This document shows positions 25,380 through 32,572 of a stretch of 32,572 nt of DNA, piece after piece; position 1 is the first letter of the stretch, and each line of letters starts with the position of its first letter. Under the pieces are notes generated by a model that saw only the letters and a program-made list of their open reading frames with translations, did not search any database and was not told where the DNA came from. The DNA is from Treponema sp. (GTDB lineage Bacteria > Spirochaetota > Spirochaetia > Treponematales > Breznakiellaceae): the NCBI GenBank assembly GCA_031265435.1, contig JAISCR010000060.1, positions 1 to 32,572 of the forward strand, given 5' to 3'. The position numbers were made by a program, and so were the translations under genes.

Positions 25380-27323
25380 TCACTTGTCGTCTACGACTTC
25401 ATAGTCCGCATCTTCGGCGCTTTTTGTTTCCGGGCCCGAAGAAGCGCCGCCGCCCATGTTCGGGCCGCCTGCCGCTCCCATGTCGGGACCTGCCGCTCCG
25501 CCGGGGCCTCCCTGCTGGGCGCCCTGGTTTTTGTAGATCTCCTCGGCAATCTTGTAGGACACCTGTTTGAGAGCTTCGGTCTTGTCCTTGATCGTTTGAA
25601 TATCACTGCCTTCCATCGCCCGCCTCAGTTCCGCAATGGCCTCTTCCGCCTTGCTCTTGTCCTCGGCGTTTACCTTGTCTCCCAGATCCTTGATGTTCTT
25701 TTCGGTGGAGTAGATCATGGAATCGGCCTCGTTATGGACTTCCGCCTTCTCCCGCTCTTTTTTGTCTTCTTCGGCGTGGAGTTCCGCCTCCTTCACCATC
25801 CTGTCAATATCCGAATCATTAAGTCCGCTGGAGCTTTCGATGCGGATCTTCTGCTCCTTCCCCGTGCCGAGGTCTTTGGCGCTTACATGGACAATACCAT
25901 TGGCATCAATGTCGAAGGTAACTTCAATTTGAGGCACACCGCGGGGCGCAGGCGGAATACCGACCAGATCGAAACGGCCCAGAGTCCGGTTCTGATTGGC
26001 CATCTCCCGCTCACCCTGGAGCACCTGAATGGAAACCGCCGTCTGTCCGTCCGCCGCGGTGGAGAAGATCTGACTCTTCCGGGTGGGGATCGTGGTATTC
26101 CGTGGTATGAGTTTGGTCATGACGCCGCCGAGGGTTTCAATGCCCAGGGAAAGCGGCGTTACGTCGAGCAGCAGCACATCCTTTACATCGCCGCCGAGAA
26201 TTCCACCCTGAATGGCGGCGCCTACGGCCACCGCTTCGTCGGGGTTTACCCCCCTGTTGGGCTCTTTCTTAAAGAGATCCTTTACAATCTGCTGTACCGC
26301 GGGAATCCGTGTGGAACCGCCGACAAGGATAACTTCGTCGATCTGCTCTGCGCTGAGGTTTGCGTCTTTCAGGGCCTTGATACAGGGATCTCTGGAACGG
26401 TCAAAGAGATCCTGAACCATCTGTTCAAATTTCGCCCTGGAAAGGGTTTTCTGCAGGTGTTTTGGCCCGCTCTGGTCCGCGGTGATGAAAGGCAGGTTGA
26501 TATCCGTGGTCTGTACCGCGGAAAGCTCGATCTTTGCCTTCTCCGCCGCCTCCCTGAGCCGCTGCAGGGCCATCCTGTCCTGTCCCAGATCTATGCCGGT
26601 ATCCTTCTTGAATTCGGCGATGAGCCATTCCTGGATACGGCGGTCAAAGTCATCCCCGCCCAAGTGTGTATCGCCATTGGTGGATTTTACTTCAAAAACC
26701 CCTTCGCCCAGTTCCAAAATAGAAATATCAAAGGTCCCGCCCCCAAGGTCATAGACGGCGATGGTTTTCTCTTTTCTCTGATCTTTGTTGAAGCCGAAGG
26801 CTAAAGAAGCGGCCGTGGGCTCATTGATGATCCGCTTGACATCAAGACCGGCTATCTTCCCCGCGTCCTTTGTGGCCTGCCGCTGGGCATCGTTAAAGTA
26901 GGCCGGCACGGTGATGACAGCCTCGGTAACCGTTTCACCCAGATAGTCCTCGGCGGTCTGCTTCATCTTTTGGAGGACGAATGCGGAAATTTCCTGGGGA
27001 GCGTACTTTTTGCCATCGATGTCTACCCGGACATCGTCCCCCTGTTCCGTTACCCTGTAGGGCACAAGCTTCATCTCGTTGCTCACTTCGGAGAAACGGC
27101 GGCCCATAAAACGTTTTATCGAGAAAATCGTGTTTTCCGGATTGGTGATCATCTGGTTTTTCGCCGGCTGACCGGCCACCCGTTCACCCTTACTGGTAAA
27201 ACCCACGATGGAAGGGGTTGTACGCCCTCCCTCGGAGTTCTGAATCACTACCGGCTCGCCGCCTTCAAGGACGGCCACGCAGGAATTTGTCGTTCCCAGA
27301 TCAATACCAATTATCTTTCCCAT
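25380..27323 (-). CDS. dnaK: Chaperone protein DnaK, Hsp70 (647 aa)
   Basis: The ATP-dependent Hsp70 chaperone. [18 protein letters not shown] opens the nucleotide-binding domain, with [15 protein letters not shown] and [13 protein letters not shown] later. The substrate-binding domain begins around residue 390 ([14 protein letters not shown]), and the Gly/Met/Ala-rich tail ends EVVDDK, close to the usual EEVDDK. AAGGAG lies 9 bases before the ATG at 27323. The stop of grpE is only 14 bases upstream. A long frame antisense to this gene is a codon-bias artefact. Confidence 0.99.
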   Translation of the reverse strand: MGKIIGIDLGTTNSCVAVLEGGEPVVIQNSEGGRTTPSIVGFTSKGERVAGQPAKNQMITNPENTIFSIKRFMGRRFSEVSNEMKLVPYRVTEQGDDVRVDIDGKKYAPQEISAFVLQKMKQTAEDYLGETVTEAVITVPAYFNDAQRQATKDAGKIAGLDVKRIINEPTAASLAFGFNKDQRKEKTIAVYDLGGGTFDISILELGEGVFEVKSTNGDTHLGGDDFDRRIQEWLIAEFKKDTGIDLGQDRMALQRLREAAEKAKIELSAVQTTDINLPFITADQSGPKHLQKTLSRAKFEQMVQDLFDRSRDPCIKALKDANLSAEQIDEVILVGGSTRIPAVQQIVKDLFKKEPNRGVNPDEAVAVGAAIQGGILGGDVKDVLLLDVTPLSLGIETLGGVMTKLIPRNTTIPTRKSQIFSTAADGQTAVSIQVLQGEREMANQNRTLGRFDLVGIPPAPRGVPQIEVTFDIDANGIVHVSAKDLGTGKEQKIRIESSSGLNDSDIDRMVKEAELHAEEDKKEREKAEVHNEADSMIYSTEKNIKDLGDKVNAEDKSKAEEAIAELRRAMEGSDIQTIKDKTEALKQVSYKIAEEIYKNQGAQQGGPGGAAGPDMGAAGGPNMGGGASSGPETKSAEDADYEVVDDK

Positions 27324-27337
27324 TATTTTCAGTCTCC

Positions 27338-28123
27338 TTATTCGCTTTTATTTTCTTCAGGCATAACAACCTTGACTTTTGCGCTTCGTATGACCCGGTC
27401 TTTCAGCATATAGCCCTTGATCAGATCTTGAGCCACCACCGGTTCGGTAATTTCAGCCGATTTTTCCATCATCAGGGCTTCATGGCGGTTGGGATCGAAA
27501 GGTTCCCCTTCCGAATTAAAGCGTTTCAGGCCCCATTTGCTTTCCAGTTGGGAAGAGAGACGCTGTTCAATCATGGAAATACCCTGACAGAGGGTATCAA
27601 AATCTGCCGGACTCTTCTGACCTGCTCCCGCTGCCTGTAGTGCCCGTTCAAAGTCATCGATGATCGGAATAATGTCCAGCAGCAGACTCTGGTTGGCAAA
27701 TTCGACAACGGTCTGCTTCTCCTGGTTCATCCGTTTGCGGAAATTTTCAAAATCCGCGGCCTTGCGGAGGTACTGATCCTTTGCATCGGCAAGCTGGGCT
27801 TCCAGTTCCACAATTTTTTCCTCAGGGGTCAATTCTGTGGCCGCTTTTTCCGTCTTGTCTTCCGCCGCGGTTTCGGCGGCCGCCTCATGTTCCTGAGGGA
27901 AACCTTGCGGCGAAGCTTCCGGCGCATCCCGATCCATGTGGGCCCCGGCGGAATGTTCCGGAGGAGGAGGGGTCAGGGTATCGGCGGATTCGGGCAAAAC
28001 ACCGCTTTCAGCGGCCTGCGCCTCTCGTGCCGCAGGAGTTTCCTGTCCCGCCGCCCGGGATTCCGGAGAGGAGGATTCCTGTTTTGAGTATTCATGGTGA
28101 CCACGGCGTGAATGTTTTGACAT
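27338..28123 (-). CDS. grpE: Nucleotide exchange factor GrpE with long N-terminal extension (261 aa)
   Basis: GrpE releases ADP from DnaK. The conserved part starts near residue 100: a coiled coil ([20 protein letters not shown]), '[13 protein letters not shown]', '[16 protein letters not shown]', and the C-terminal beta domain 'FDPNRHEAL...[10 protein letters not shown]'. About 95 N-terminal residues are low-complexity and rich in Glu, Ala, Pro and Ser, longer than in most GrpE proteins and probably disordered. AGGAAG lies 5 bases before the ATG at 28123. It is the first gene of the chaperone operon, with its own sigma-70-like promoter; no CIRCE inverted repeat is seen upstream. Confidence 0.96.
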   Translation of the reverse strand: MSKHSRRGHHEYSKQESSSPESRAAGQETPAAREAQAAESGVLPESADTLTPPPPEHSAGAHMDRDAPEASPQGFPQEHEAAAETAAEDKTEKAATELTPEEKIVELEAQLADAKDQYLRKAADFENFRKRMNQEKQTVVEFANQSLLLDIIPIIDDFERALQAAGAGQKSPADFDTLCQGISMIEQRLSSQLESKWGLKRFNSEGEPFDPNRHEALMMEKSAEITEPVVAQDLIKGYMLKDRVIRSAKVKVVMPEENKSE

Positions 28124-28165
28124 TAAATCTTCCTGATTTTTTTGGAATAATAATCATTCAAATGT

Positions 28166-28194
28166 AAGATACTTATTCAGGAAACAAAGGTCAA
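28166..28194 (-). promoter_or_regulatory. Promoter of grpE-dnaK-dnaJ
   Basis: On the minus strand, -35 TTGACC (28194-28189), a 17-base spacer, and -10 TATCTT (28171-28166). Transcription would start near 28159, giving a leader of about 36 bases with a Shine-Dalgarno. This housekeeping-type promoter contrasts with the leaderless ones in the window. No CIRCE operator is present. Confidence 0.55.
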
Positions 28195-28277
28195 TCAAAT
28201 TCGATCAAAAGCGCTTACAAAAAGAGCAAGACCGAAGAAAGGCATGGTCAAAGTATAGAATGATACGGAAATGAGCC

Positions 28278-29090
28278 TTAGAAAAATATATGGCTGAATA
28301 GCTGATCGATCAATATCAGGATGCCCAGAATTGCCGTATACGCGGCAAATCCCAGAAGGGAACGTTCCCGGACTATCTTTAACATGAGCCTTATCGAAAA
28401 GAATCCCACTATTGCCGCTGTAAGAACGCCGGCAGCCATGGCCGCGGGGCTTATCCCGGTTTCCGGGGCCCCTGTGCCCCCAAGCAGATCCTTTGTCTGC
28501 AAAACCAGAGCCCCCAGAATCGCCGGTATGGAGAGCAGGAACGAAAACCGGGCCGCAAAATCCCGGTCAAGACGCCGGAACAGGGCCCCCGACAGGGTTG
28601 AACCCGAACGGGATACCCCGGGAATAATCGCTATTGCCTGCAAAATCCCTATTATCAGGGCATCAAACCAGTTCATTTTCTTTGTTTGAACAAGGCCGCG
28701 CCGTTTTTGGCTGTATCTATTTAGCATTTCCGGACCAAAGAGCAGGGCCGCGGTAATCAGGAAGGCAAAACCCAGAAAACTCCCGGTAGAAAAGGCCCTT
28801 TCTATGGTTTCATCAAAAAGCAGAGCCGCGATTACCGCCGGAATCGTTCCCAGGATGAGATAAGCGGTAAGCGGCTGTACGATCCGTTTCAAAATGGCCC
28901 GGATATCCTCCCAAAGGACGATGAACACCGCTATCAGGGTGCCCCCGTGTACCAGGGTATCAAAAAGCAGATTATCCCCGTTAACACCGAATATCCGCTG
29001 GAAGAGTACCAGATGCCCGGAACTTGATACAGGCAGGAATTCGGTAATTCCCTGTACCGCCCCCAAAATGACCGCTTCAAGAATACTCAT
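28278..29090 (-). CDS. uppP: Undecaprenyl-diphosphatase UppP/BacA (270 aa)
   Basis: An integral membrane phosphatase that converts undecaprenyl diphosphate to the monophosphate, recycling the lipid carrier for peptidoglycan and surface glycans. Both active-site motifs are present: ITEFLPVSSSGHLVLF near residues 15-30 and IPGVSRSGSTLSGALF near 160-175. About eight hydrophobic helices are visible and the length is normal. There is no Shine-Dalgarno before the ATG at 29090, but a consensus promoter ends 6 bases upstream, so the mRNA is probably leaderless. The 154-base gap to grpE shows no clear terminator. Confidence 0.96.
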   Translation of the reverse strand: MSILEAVILGAVQGITEFLPVSSSGHLVLFQRIFGVNGDNLLFDTLVHGGTLIAVFIVLWEDIRAILKRIVQPLTAYLILGTIPAVIAALLFDETIERAFSTGSFLGFAFLITAALLFGPEMLNRYSQKRRGLVQTKKMNWFDALIIGILQAIAIIPGVSRSGSTLSGALFRRLDRDFAARFSFLLSIPAILGALVLQTKDLLGGTGAPETGISPAAMAAGVLTAAIVGFFSIRLMLKIVRERSLLGFAAYTAILGILILIDQLFSHIFF

Positions 29091-29096
29091 TACCGA

Positions 29097-29125
29097 ATTA
29101 TACCCCTAAACCCCGCAAAAATCAA
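29097..29125 (-). promoter_or_regulatory. Promoter of uppP, predicted leaderless
   Basis: On the minus strand, -35 TTGATT (29125-29120), a 17-base spacer, and a perfect -10 TATAAT (29102-29097). Seven bases past the -10 lies the A of the uppP ATG (29090). This is the clearest leaderless signal in the window. Confidence 0.65.
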
Positions 29126-29172
29126 AGAGCACGCATGGAAAAGCTTTTCCTGTATCGAAAAGAAGGTATGAA

Positions 29173-29191
29173 TTGTTCAAATATTGAACAA
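29173..29191. promoter_or_regulatory. Perfect 19-base palindrome, likely repressor or activator site
   Basis: TTGTTCAAATATTGAACAA has two perfect 8-base arms around ATA, without a T-run. Its form suits a dimeric transcription factor (MarR/TetR/GntR-like size) rather than a terminator. It lies about 20 bases upstream of a possible TTGTAT/TATTGT promoter and 170 bases before the VanZ-like gene. No regulator gene is nearby. Confidence 0.45.
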
Positions 29192-29360
29192 CCTTTTAGA
29201 CAGCCAACCTTGTATTTTATACATCCTTGTGCTATTGTTTTATTTTATAAGCCGTGATAAACGGCGAATTTCGCAAGCCTGTTTCGGCGGCGGCGGGATT
29301 TCAGAGGGAAGGGTTTCGGTTATTTTGTGCCAAAGGACTTTAATGCTCCCTGTTGCAACC

Positions 29361-29388
29361 TTGTTTACAGGTTTGTTCCGGCTATAAT
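29361..29388 (+). promoter_or_regulatory. Promoter of the VanZ-like gene, predicted near-leaderless
   Basis: -35 TTGTTT (29361-29366), a 16-base spacer, and a perfect -10 TATAAT (29383-29388). Transcription would start about 29395, three bases before the ATG at 29398; no Shine-Dalgarno is present. Confidence 0.55.
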
Positions 29389-29397
29389 AGCAGTATT

Positions 29398-29841
29398 ATG
29401 AAGAATACGGGTAGAATTTTATTAAAAATTCCAGCTGTTTTGACAGTTGGAGGGATTTGGTTCCTTTCTTCCCGGAGTATCCTGCCCAGACCGCCGGGAA
29501 TTTTCGGCTTTGACAAGTTTCAGCACCTTTTGGCCTATGGGGTACTGGCTTTGACCATCGCCCTCTGGTTTTCTGGGGAGACTTGGCGTGCCGGAAGTTT
29601 CGCCGCATGGTTTCGGGCCGGAGTGAGGCGGAGCCCCGAGGAAAAATCCGGGAAAATAGGGAGGCGCGGCGCTTTGCTGCTTACCTTTGCCCTTGCTTCG
29701 GCGTACGGAGTGATTGACGAGATGCATCAGTCCTTTGTTCCCGGCCGGACTTGTACTTTGCCGGACTGGATAGCCGATACCCTCGGAGCCTTTTTGGGCA
29801 CCGTCCTTGTATTATTTCTTGTAAAGAAAATTCATAAATAG
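29398..29841 (+). CDS. VanZ-like family membrane protein (147 aa)
   Basis: A small membrane protein with four hydrophobic stretches. The VanZ signature appears as 'FDKFQHLLAYGVLAL' (about residues 38-52) and 'YGVIDEMHQSFVPGRTCTLPDWIADTLGA' split around residues 102-130, with conserved D, H, E and Q residues. VanZ of the vancomycin cluster gives teicoplanin tolerance, but most family members have unknown roles in envelope biology; no resistance function is claimed here. The ATG at 29398 is chosen since a promoter ends just before it and the upstream in-frame TTG at 29353 has no support. rfbA follows after 34 bases. Confidence 0.9.
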   Translation: MKNTGRILLKIPAVLTVGGIWFLSSRSILPRPPGIFGFDKFQHLLAYGVLALTIALWFSGETWRAGSFAAWFRAGVRRSPEEKSGKIGRRGALLLTFALASAYGVIDEMHQSFVPGRTCTLPDWIADTLGAFLGTVLVLFLVKKIHK

Positions 29842-29858
29842 CCAAAAATATGTATAAA
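29831..29858 (+). promoter_or_regulatory. Possible promoter of rfbA
   Basis: TTCATA (29831-29836), a 16-base spacer, and TATAAA (29853-29858). It overlaps the end of the VanZ-like gene. rfbA has a GAGGA Shine-Dalgarno 9 bases before its ATG, which could also serve a read-through message. Confidence 0.3.
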
Positions 29859-29875
29859 AAAGAGGATATTGCCGG

Positions 29876-30766
29876 ATGAAGGGTATCATATTGGCCGGCG
29901 GTACCGGTACCAGGCTCTACCCTATTACCAGGGCGGTTTCCAAACAGATTCTTCCCCTCTATGACAAGCCGATGATCTATTACCCTCTTTCGGTGTTGAT
30001 GCTGGCGGGTATTCGGGAGGTTCTCATCATCTCCACTCCCCGGGATCTTCCTGTTTTCCGGGAACTTTTTGATGACGGCGCGTGGTTGGGGATGCGTTTT
30101 GAATACCGCCTCCAGGAGAGCCCCCGGGGCCTTGCCGATGCCTTTATAGTCGGAGCGGACTTTATCGGAAAGGAAAGCTGCGCCCTTGTGCTGGGAGACA
30201 ACGTATTCTACGGCAGTGGTTTTAGCAAAACCCTGCAGGCTGCCGTTTCCAAAATTGAAACGAAGGGCGGCGGGGCCATATTCGGTTACTATGTAAAAGA
30301 TCCCGCGGCTTACGGAGTGGTGGAATTTGACGCTACAGGCAGGGCCCTCTCCATTGAGGAAAAGCCCGCTGTTCCCAGGTCTCACTATGTAGTCCCCGGC
30401 CTCTACTTTTACGATGAGGCCGTAGTCAATATTGCCAAAAACGTAAAGCCTTCGGTCCGGGGCGAGATAGAGATCACCGCGGTGAATAATGCCTACCTTT
30501 CGGAAGGCTGTCTTTCCGTGGCAGTACTGGGCCGGGGCATGGCATGGCTTGATACCGGTACCTATGACGGCCTTCTGGAGGCCTCAAACTTCATCGAAAC
30601 CATCCAGAAACGGCAGGGCATGTATGTTTCCTGCATCGAAGAAATCGCCTACCGTAAGGGCTGGATCAACCGGGAAGATCTTCTGAAACTGGCGGCTTCC
30701 TACAAGACCGAATACGGCGCCTATCTTGCCTTTATTGCCGGAGAAACGCTTTTCCCTTCGGTATAA
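29876..30766 (+). CDS. rfbA: Glucose-1-phosphate thymidylyltransferase (296 aa)
   Basis: Makes dTDP-glucose from glucose-1-phosphate and dTTP, the first step of dTDP-rhamnose synthesis. The nucleotide-binding loop [11 protein letters not shown] (8-18), '[20 protein letters not shown]', '[13 protein letters not shown]', 'VVEFD...SIEEKP' and '[14 protein letters not shown]' are all canonical for RmlA. Length matches the family. It starts the rfbA-rfbC-rfbD group and carries a Shine-Dalgarno (GAGGA). Confidence 0.98.
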   Translation: MKGIILAGGTGTRLYPITRAVSKQILPLYDKPMIYYPLSVLMLAGIREVLIISTPRDLPVFRELFDDGAWLGMRFEYRLQESPRGLADAFIVGADFIGKESCALVLGDNVFYGSGFSKTLQAAVSKIETKGGGAIFGYYVKDPAAYGVVEFDATGRALSIEEKPAVPRSHYVVPGLYFYDEAVVNIAKNVKPSVRGEIEITAVNNAYLSEGCLSVAVLGRGMAWLDTGTYDGLLEASNFIETIQKRQGMYVSCIEEIAYRKGWINREDLLKLAASYKTEYGAYLAFIAGETLFPSV

Positions 30767-30796
30767 ACACTGTTGGCTTGTCTTATCGGAACTTAC

Positions 30797-30828
30797 GTTC
30801 CCGAAAAACCGGGACAAGCTCAGGGAAC
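30797..30828 (+). repeat. REP-like palindromic element carrying the rfbC ribosome-binding site
   Basis: Outer arms GTTCCC (30797-30802) and GGGAAC (30823-30828) can pair; an inner stem TCCCG/CGGGA (30799-30803 with 30810-30814) competes for the left arm. The right side, gacaagctcaggga, is the core of a widely dispersed bacterial repeat. AGGGAA in the right arm is also the Shine-Dalgarno of rfbC. The element explains the odd residues VPEKPGQAQGT in a longer reading of rfbC. Confidence 0.5.
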
Positions 30829-30832
30829 AGAT

Positions 30833-31381
30833 TTGAGTTTTACCATTACGCCCTGCCCCATTGAGGGGCTCTATGAAATTCAGCCCAAAGTTTTCGGCGA
30901 CAGCCGGGGCTATTTTTTTGAGGTCTGGTCCGGGCGGGATTTTGCCGCGGCGGGGATTGCAGGGCCCTTTGTTCAGGATAACCAGTCCCGGTCGGTGAAA
31001 GGCGTCCTCCGGGGCCTCCACTTTCAGAAGGCCCATCCCCAGGGCAAGCTGGTCAGGGCCATCGAAGGAGAGGTCTTTGATGTTGCCGTGGATATACGGT
31101 CCGGCTCCCCCAGCCGGGGCACATGGCACGGGGTGGTTCTGAGCGGCGAAAAACAGAACCAGTTTTATATCCCCGAAGGCTTTGCCCACGGTTTTCTGGT
31201 ATTAAGCGAAACCGCCGTATTCGCCTACAAATGCACCGATTTTTACCACCCCGAGGATGAGGGGGGGATCATCTGGAACGATCCTGCCCTCGGCATTGAA
31301 TGGCCCGATTTGGGGGCGGAGTATATTCTTTCCGAGAAAGACAAAAATCTGCCCGGATTCAGCGAGGCGGCCGGTGGCTGA
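30833..31381 (+). CDS. rfbC: dTDP-4-dehydrorhamnose 3,5-epimerase (182 aa)
   Basis: Epimerises dTDP-4-keto-6-deoxyglucose at C3 and C5. The cupin-fold motifs are present: FGDSRGYFFEVW, 'DNQSRSVKGVLRGLHFQ' with the catalytic His, 'GKLVRAIEGEVFDVAVDIR', and 'IPEGFAHGFLVLS'. The start is taken as TTG at 30833, with AGGGAA upstream at a normal distance; it begins SFTITPCPIEGL as expected for RmlC. A TTG at 30773 would add 20 residues encoded by a repeat element. The last 8 bases overlap rfbD. Confidence 0.95.
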   Translation: MSFTITPCPIEGLYEIQPKVFGDSRGYFFEVWSGRDFAAAGIAGPFVQDNQSRSVKGVLRGLHFQKAHPQGKLVRAIEGEVFDVAVDIRSGSPSRGTWHGVVLSGEKQNQFYIPEGFAHGFLVLSETAVFAYKCTDFYHPEDEGGIIWNDPALGIEWPDLGAEYILSEKDKNLPGFSEAAGG

Positions 31382-32372
31382 AAATTCCGTAGCCGTTAAA
31401 ACCGCGGGGCGGACCTGCGGCGATTTTCCCGAAGGAAAAAGGGTATGGCTCATAGGCTGTAAAGGTATGCTGGGAACCGAGCTTGCCCGGCTCTTTGAAC
31501 GGCGGGGCGTTCCCTTTACCGGCACCGACCGGGAGATTGATATTACCAATCCGGCGGCCCTTGCTTCCTTTACGGAGCAGGAGGCCGCGGCGGGCAGGCC
31601 CATCGGCTGGATCGTCAACTGCGCCGCCTATACCGCGGTGGACAGGGCGGAGGACGATGTTGAATTCTGCCGCCGCCTCAATGTTGATGGGGCCGCCAAT
31701 ATTGCCCTGGCCGCCCGGAACGCCGGCGCCCGGCTGATCCATTTTTCCACCGATTATGTGTTTGACGGCCGGGGCATTCGGGATGCCGCTTCCGGCGGGG
31801 AGCCGCGGCCCTACCGGGAAGACGATACCACCGGGCCTATCGGAGTATACGGCCTTACCAAACGGGACGGTGAAAACGCGGTTGTGGAAAATAGCCCCCG
31901 GTCTTACATCATCCGAACCGCCTGGTTATATGGCTTATACGGCAATAACTTTGTGGCCACCATGCTCAGGCTTATGAATGAGCGGGATGAAATAAAAGTG
32001 GTCAACGATCAGCGGGGCAGCCCTACCTGGGCTTTTGATTTGGCCGCCCTGGCGCTTGAAATTATCAGGGCGGATTTGCAAAACCGGCCCCCGGCTTATG
32101 GGATTTATCATTACACCAACGAAGGCAATATCACCTGGTACGATTTCGCCCGGCAGATTTACGATACGGGCCGCGGGCTGGGCCTGGTAACAAAAGAGTG
32201 CGCCGTAAAACACTGTACCAGCGCCGAGTATCCCGCCAGGGTTACGCGGCCCGCGTATTCGGTACTGGACAAGACGAAAATCAAGGCCGCCCTGGGGGTA
32301 GCTATTCCGTCCTGGGATATGAGCCTGCGGCAGTACCTCAAGGCTCTGGGGAAAGAGCGGGAGCGTACATAA
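31374..32372 (+). CDS. rfbD: dTDP-4-dehydrorhamnose reductase (332 aa)
   Basis: Reduces dTDP-4-keto-rhamnose to dTDP-rhamnose with NAD(P)H. The Rossmann motif VWLIGCKGMLGTELARLF, 'NCAAYTAVDRAE', 'FSTDYVFDG', the catalytic YGLTK (Tyr-x3-Lys), 'RTAWLYG' and 'DQRGSPTWAFDLA' are canonical for RmlD/SDR enzymes. The start is GTG at 31374, with GAGG 6 bases upstream and an 8-base overlap with rfbC. About 25 N-terminal residues before the Rossmann fold are extra. rfbB, the 4,6-dehydratase needed between rfbA and rfbC, is not seen in this window. Confidence 0.96.
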   Translation: MAENSVAVKTAGRTCGDFPEGKRVWLIGCKGMLGTELARLFERRGVPFTGTDREIDITNPAALASFTEQEAAAGRPIGWIVNCAAYTAVDRAEDDVEFCRRLNVDGAANIALAARNAGARLIHFSTDYVFDGRGIRDAASGGEPRPYREDDTTGPIGVYGLTKRDGENAVVENSPRSYIIRTAWLYGLYGNNFVATMLRLMNERDEIKVVNDQRGSPTWAFDLAALALEIIRADLQNRPPAYGIYHYTNEGNITWYDFARQIYDTGRGLGLVTKECAVKHCTSAEYPARVTRPAYSVLDKTKIKAALGVAIPSWDMSLRQYLKALGKERERT

Positions 32373-32384
32373 AAGGTTCAAGCC

Positions 32385-32572
32385 ATGCCCCTGACCCGTG
32401 AAGAAAAACTTAATATGATGGCCTCCCTCAACTGGGATTACAAAGTAAGCCCCGAAGATATGCTGGCGGTGGCGGAGGGCAAAAAAGATAAAGCCGGCCC
32501 CTTTGACCGGAATTTTCTGTTCGTCCGTTTTCTGGAACGAGTCCCCTGGCACCGGCTTATCGCCTTTTGGGG
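32385..32572 (+). CDS. Unknown protein, N-terminal part (cut by window edge)
   Basis: An ATG at 32385, 12 bases after the rfbD stop and behind an AAAAGG Shine-Dalgarno, opens a frame of 62 codons that runs off the right edge. It starts MPLTREEKLNMMASLNWDYK and continues with 'SPEDMLAVAEGKKDK' and 'RFLERVPWHRLIAFWG'. I do not recognise a domain. Spacing puts it in the rfb operon, so a link to surface glycan synthesis is possible but unproven. Confidence 0.75.
   Translation, partial: MPLTREEKLNMMASLNWDYKVSPEDMLAVAEGKKDKAGPFDRNFLFVRFLERVPWHRLIAFW

Larger units (their letters stand above)
29091..29397. other. Regulatory gap between uppP and the VanZ-like gene
   Basis: These 307 bases separate two divergent genes. 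They hold the uppP promoter (29097-29125), a 14-base perfect palindrome GGAAAAGCTTTTCC (29137-29150), a 19-base operator-like palindrome (29173-29191), a possible plus-strand promoter TTGTAT-17-TATTGT (29210-29238), a small hairpin GCCGT-GATAA-ACGGC (29251-29265) overlapping a second one GCGAA-T-TTCGC (29264-29274), and the VanZ-gene promoter (29361-29388). No convincing protein is encoded. The content is richer in symmetry than any other gap in the window. Confidence 0.55.

Noticed and set aside
25368..26804. 478-codon open frame antisense to dnaK
   Set aside because: Long frames opposite dnaK are a known artefact of its codon use; the sense strand is clearly DnaK and the antisense product has no recognisable domain.
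28124..28277. CIRCE heat-shock operator upstream of grpE
   Set aside because: No TTAGCACTC-N9-GAGTGCTAA pattern is present on either strand.
29251..29330. Possible cyclic-di-GMP (GEMM) riboswitch
   Set aside because: A 'cgcaagcc' string recalled the GEMM core, but the conserved AAAGGCAAACC and ACGCAAAGC segments are absent.
29184..29387. 67-codon plus-strand frame in the uppP/VanZ-gene gap
   Set aside because: It begins at a TTG inside the palindrome, has no Shine-Dalgarno, and its product resembles nothing.

Overview
This window looks like chromosomal DNA of a spirochaete of the Treponema type. The grounds are the gene content (a six-gene rnf operon, grpE-dnaK-dnaJ, uppP, rfbA-C-D, DUF445 and DUF815 proteins), relaxed lipobox use, moderately GC-rich coding sequence with AT-rich gaps, and intergenic repeats of the 'ttcaccgcgaagtcgaagaag' style that I associate with treponemes. 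The genus is inferred by recall, not by a search. No phage, transposase, CRISPR array, tRNA or rRNA is visible; almost everything is intact housekeeping or metabolic DNA.

Layout. Positions 1-140 hold the start of a Phd/YefM antitoxin (minus). Positions 245-3003 (minus) hold three genes that may be co-transcribed: an FAD-dependent geranylgeranyl-reductase-like enzyme, a bacterial EXPERA/TMEM97-like four-helix membrane protein, and an M48 metalloprotease lipoprotein. 3252-6824 (plus) is an endonuclease Q joined to a UvrD-type helicase. 7173-8486 is thrC, and 8576-10030 an MscS channel. 10027-11448 (minus) is a DUF815 ATPase. 11523-15458 (plus) is a 1311-residue double DUF445 membrane protein. 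15427-20590 (minus) is rnfCDGEAB. 20676-24149 (plus) is a SWIM-SNF2 ATPase. 24213-28123 (minus) is grpE-dnaK-dnaJ. 28278-29090 (minus) is uppP. 29398-32572 (plus) is a VanZ-like gene followed by rfbA, rfbC, rfbD and a truncated unknown gene.

How the genes fit together. Rnf couples reduced ferredoxin oxidation to NAD reduction and ion pumping, so the organism is probably an anaerobe that conserves energy this way. The rfb genes make dTDP-sugars of the rhamnose pathway for surface glycans, and the neighbouring uppP recycles the undecaprenyl carrier used in such export. The chaperone operon is standard.

Two themes deserve attention. First, several genes without a Shine-Dalgarno sequence (the EXPERA gene, endoQ-uvrD, the DUF815 gene, rnfC, the SNF2 gene, uppP, the VanZ-like gene) have a recognisable -10 element ending only 5-9 bases before the ATG, which predicts leaderless or nearly leaderless mRNAs; other genes have clear Shine-Dalgarno sites. 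Second, the EXPERA protein keeps two acidic residues that matter for ligand binding in human TMEM97 (sigma-2 receptor) and sits beside a lipid-type reductase, an unusual combination for a bacterium.
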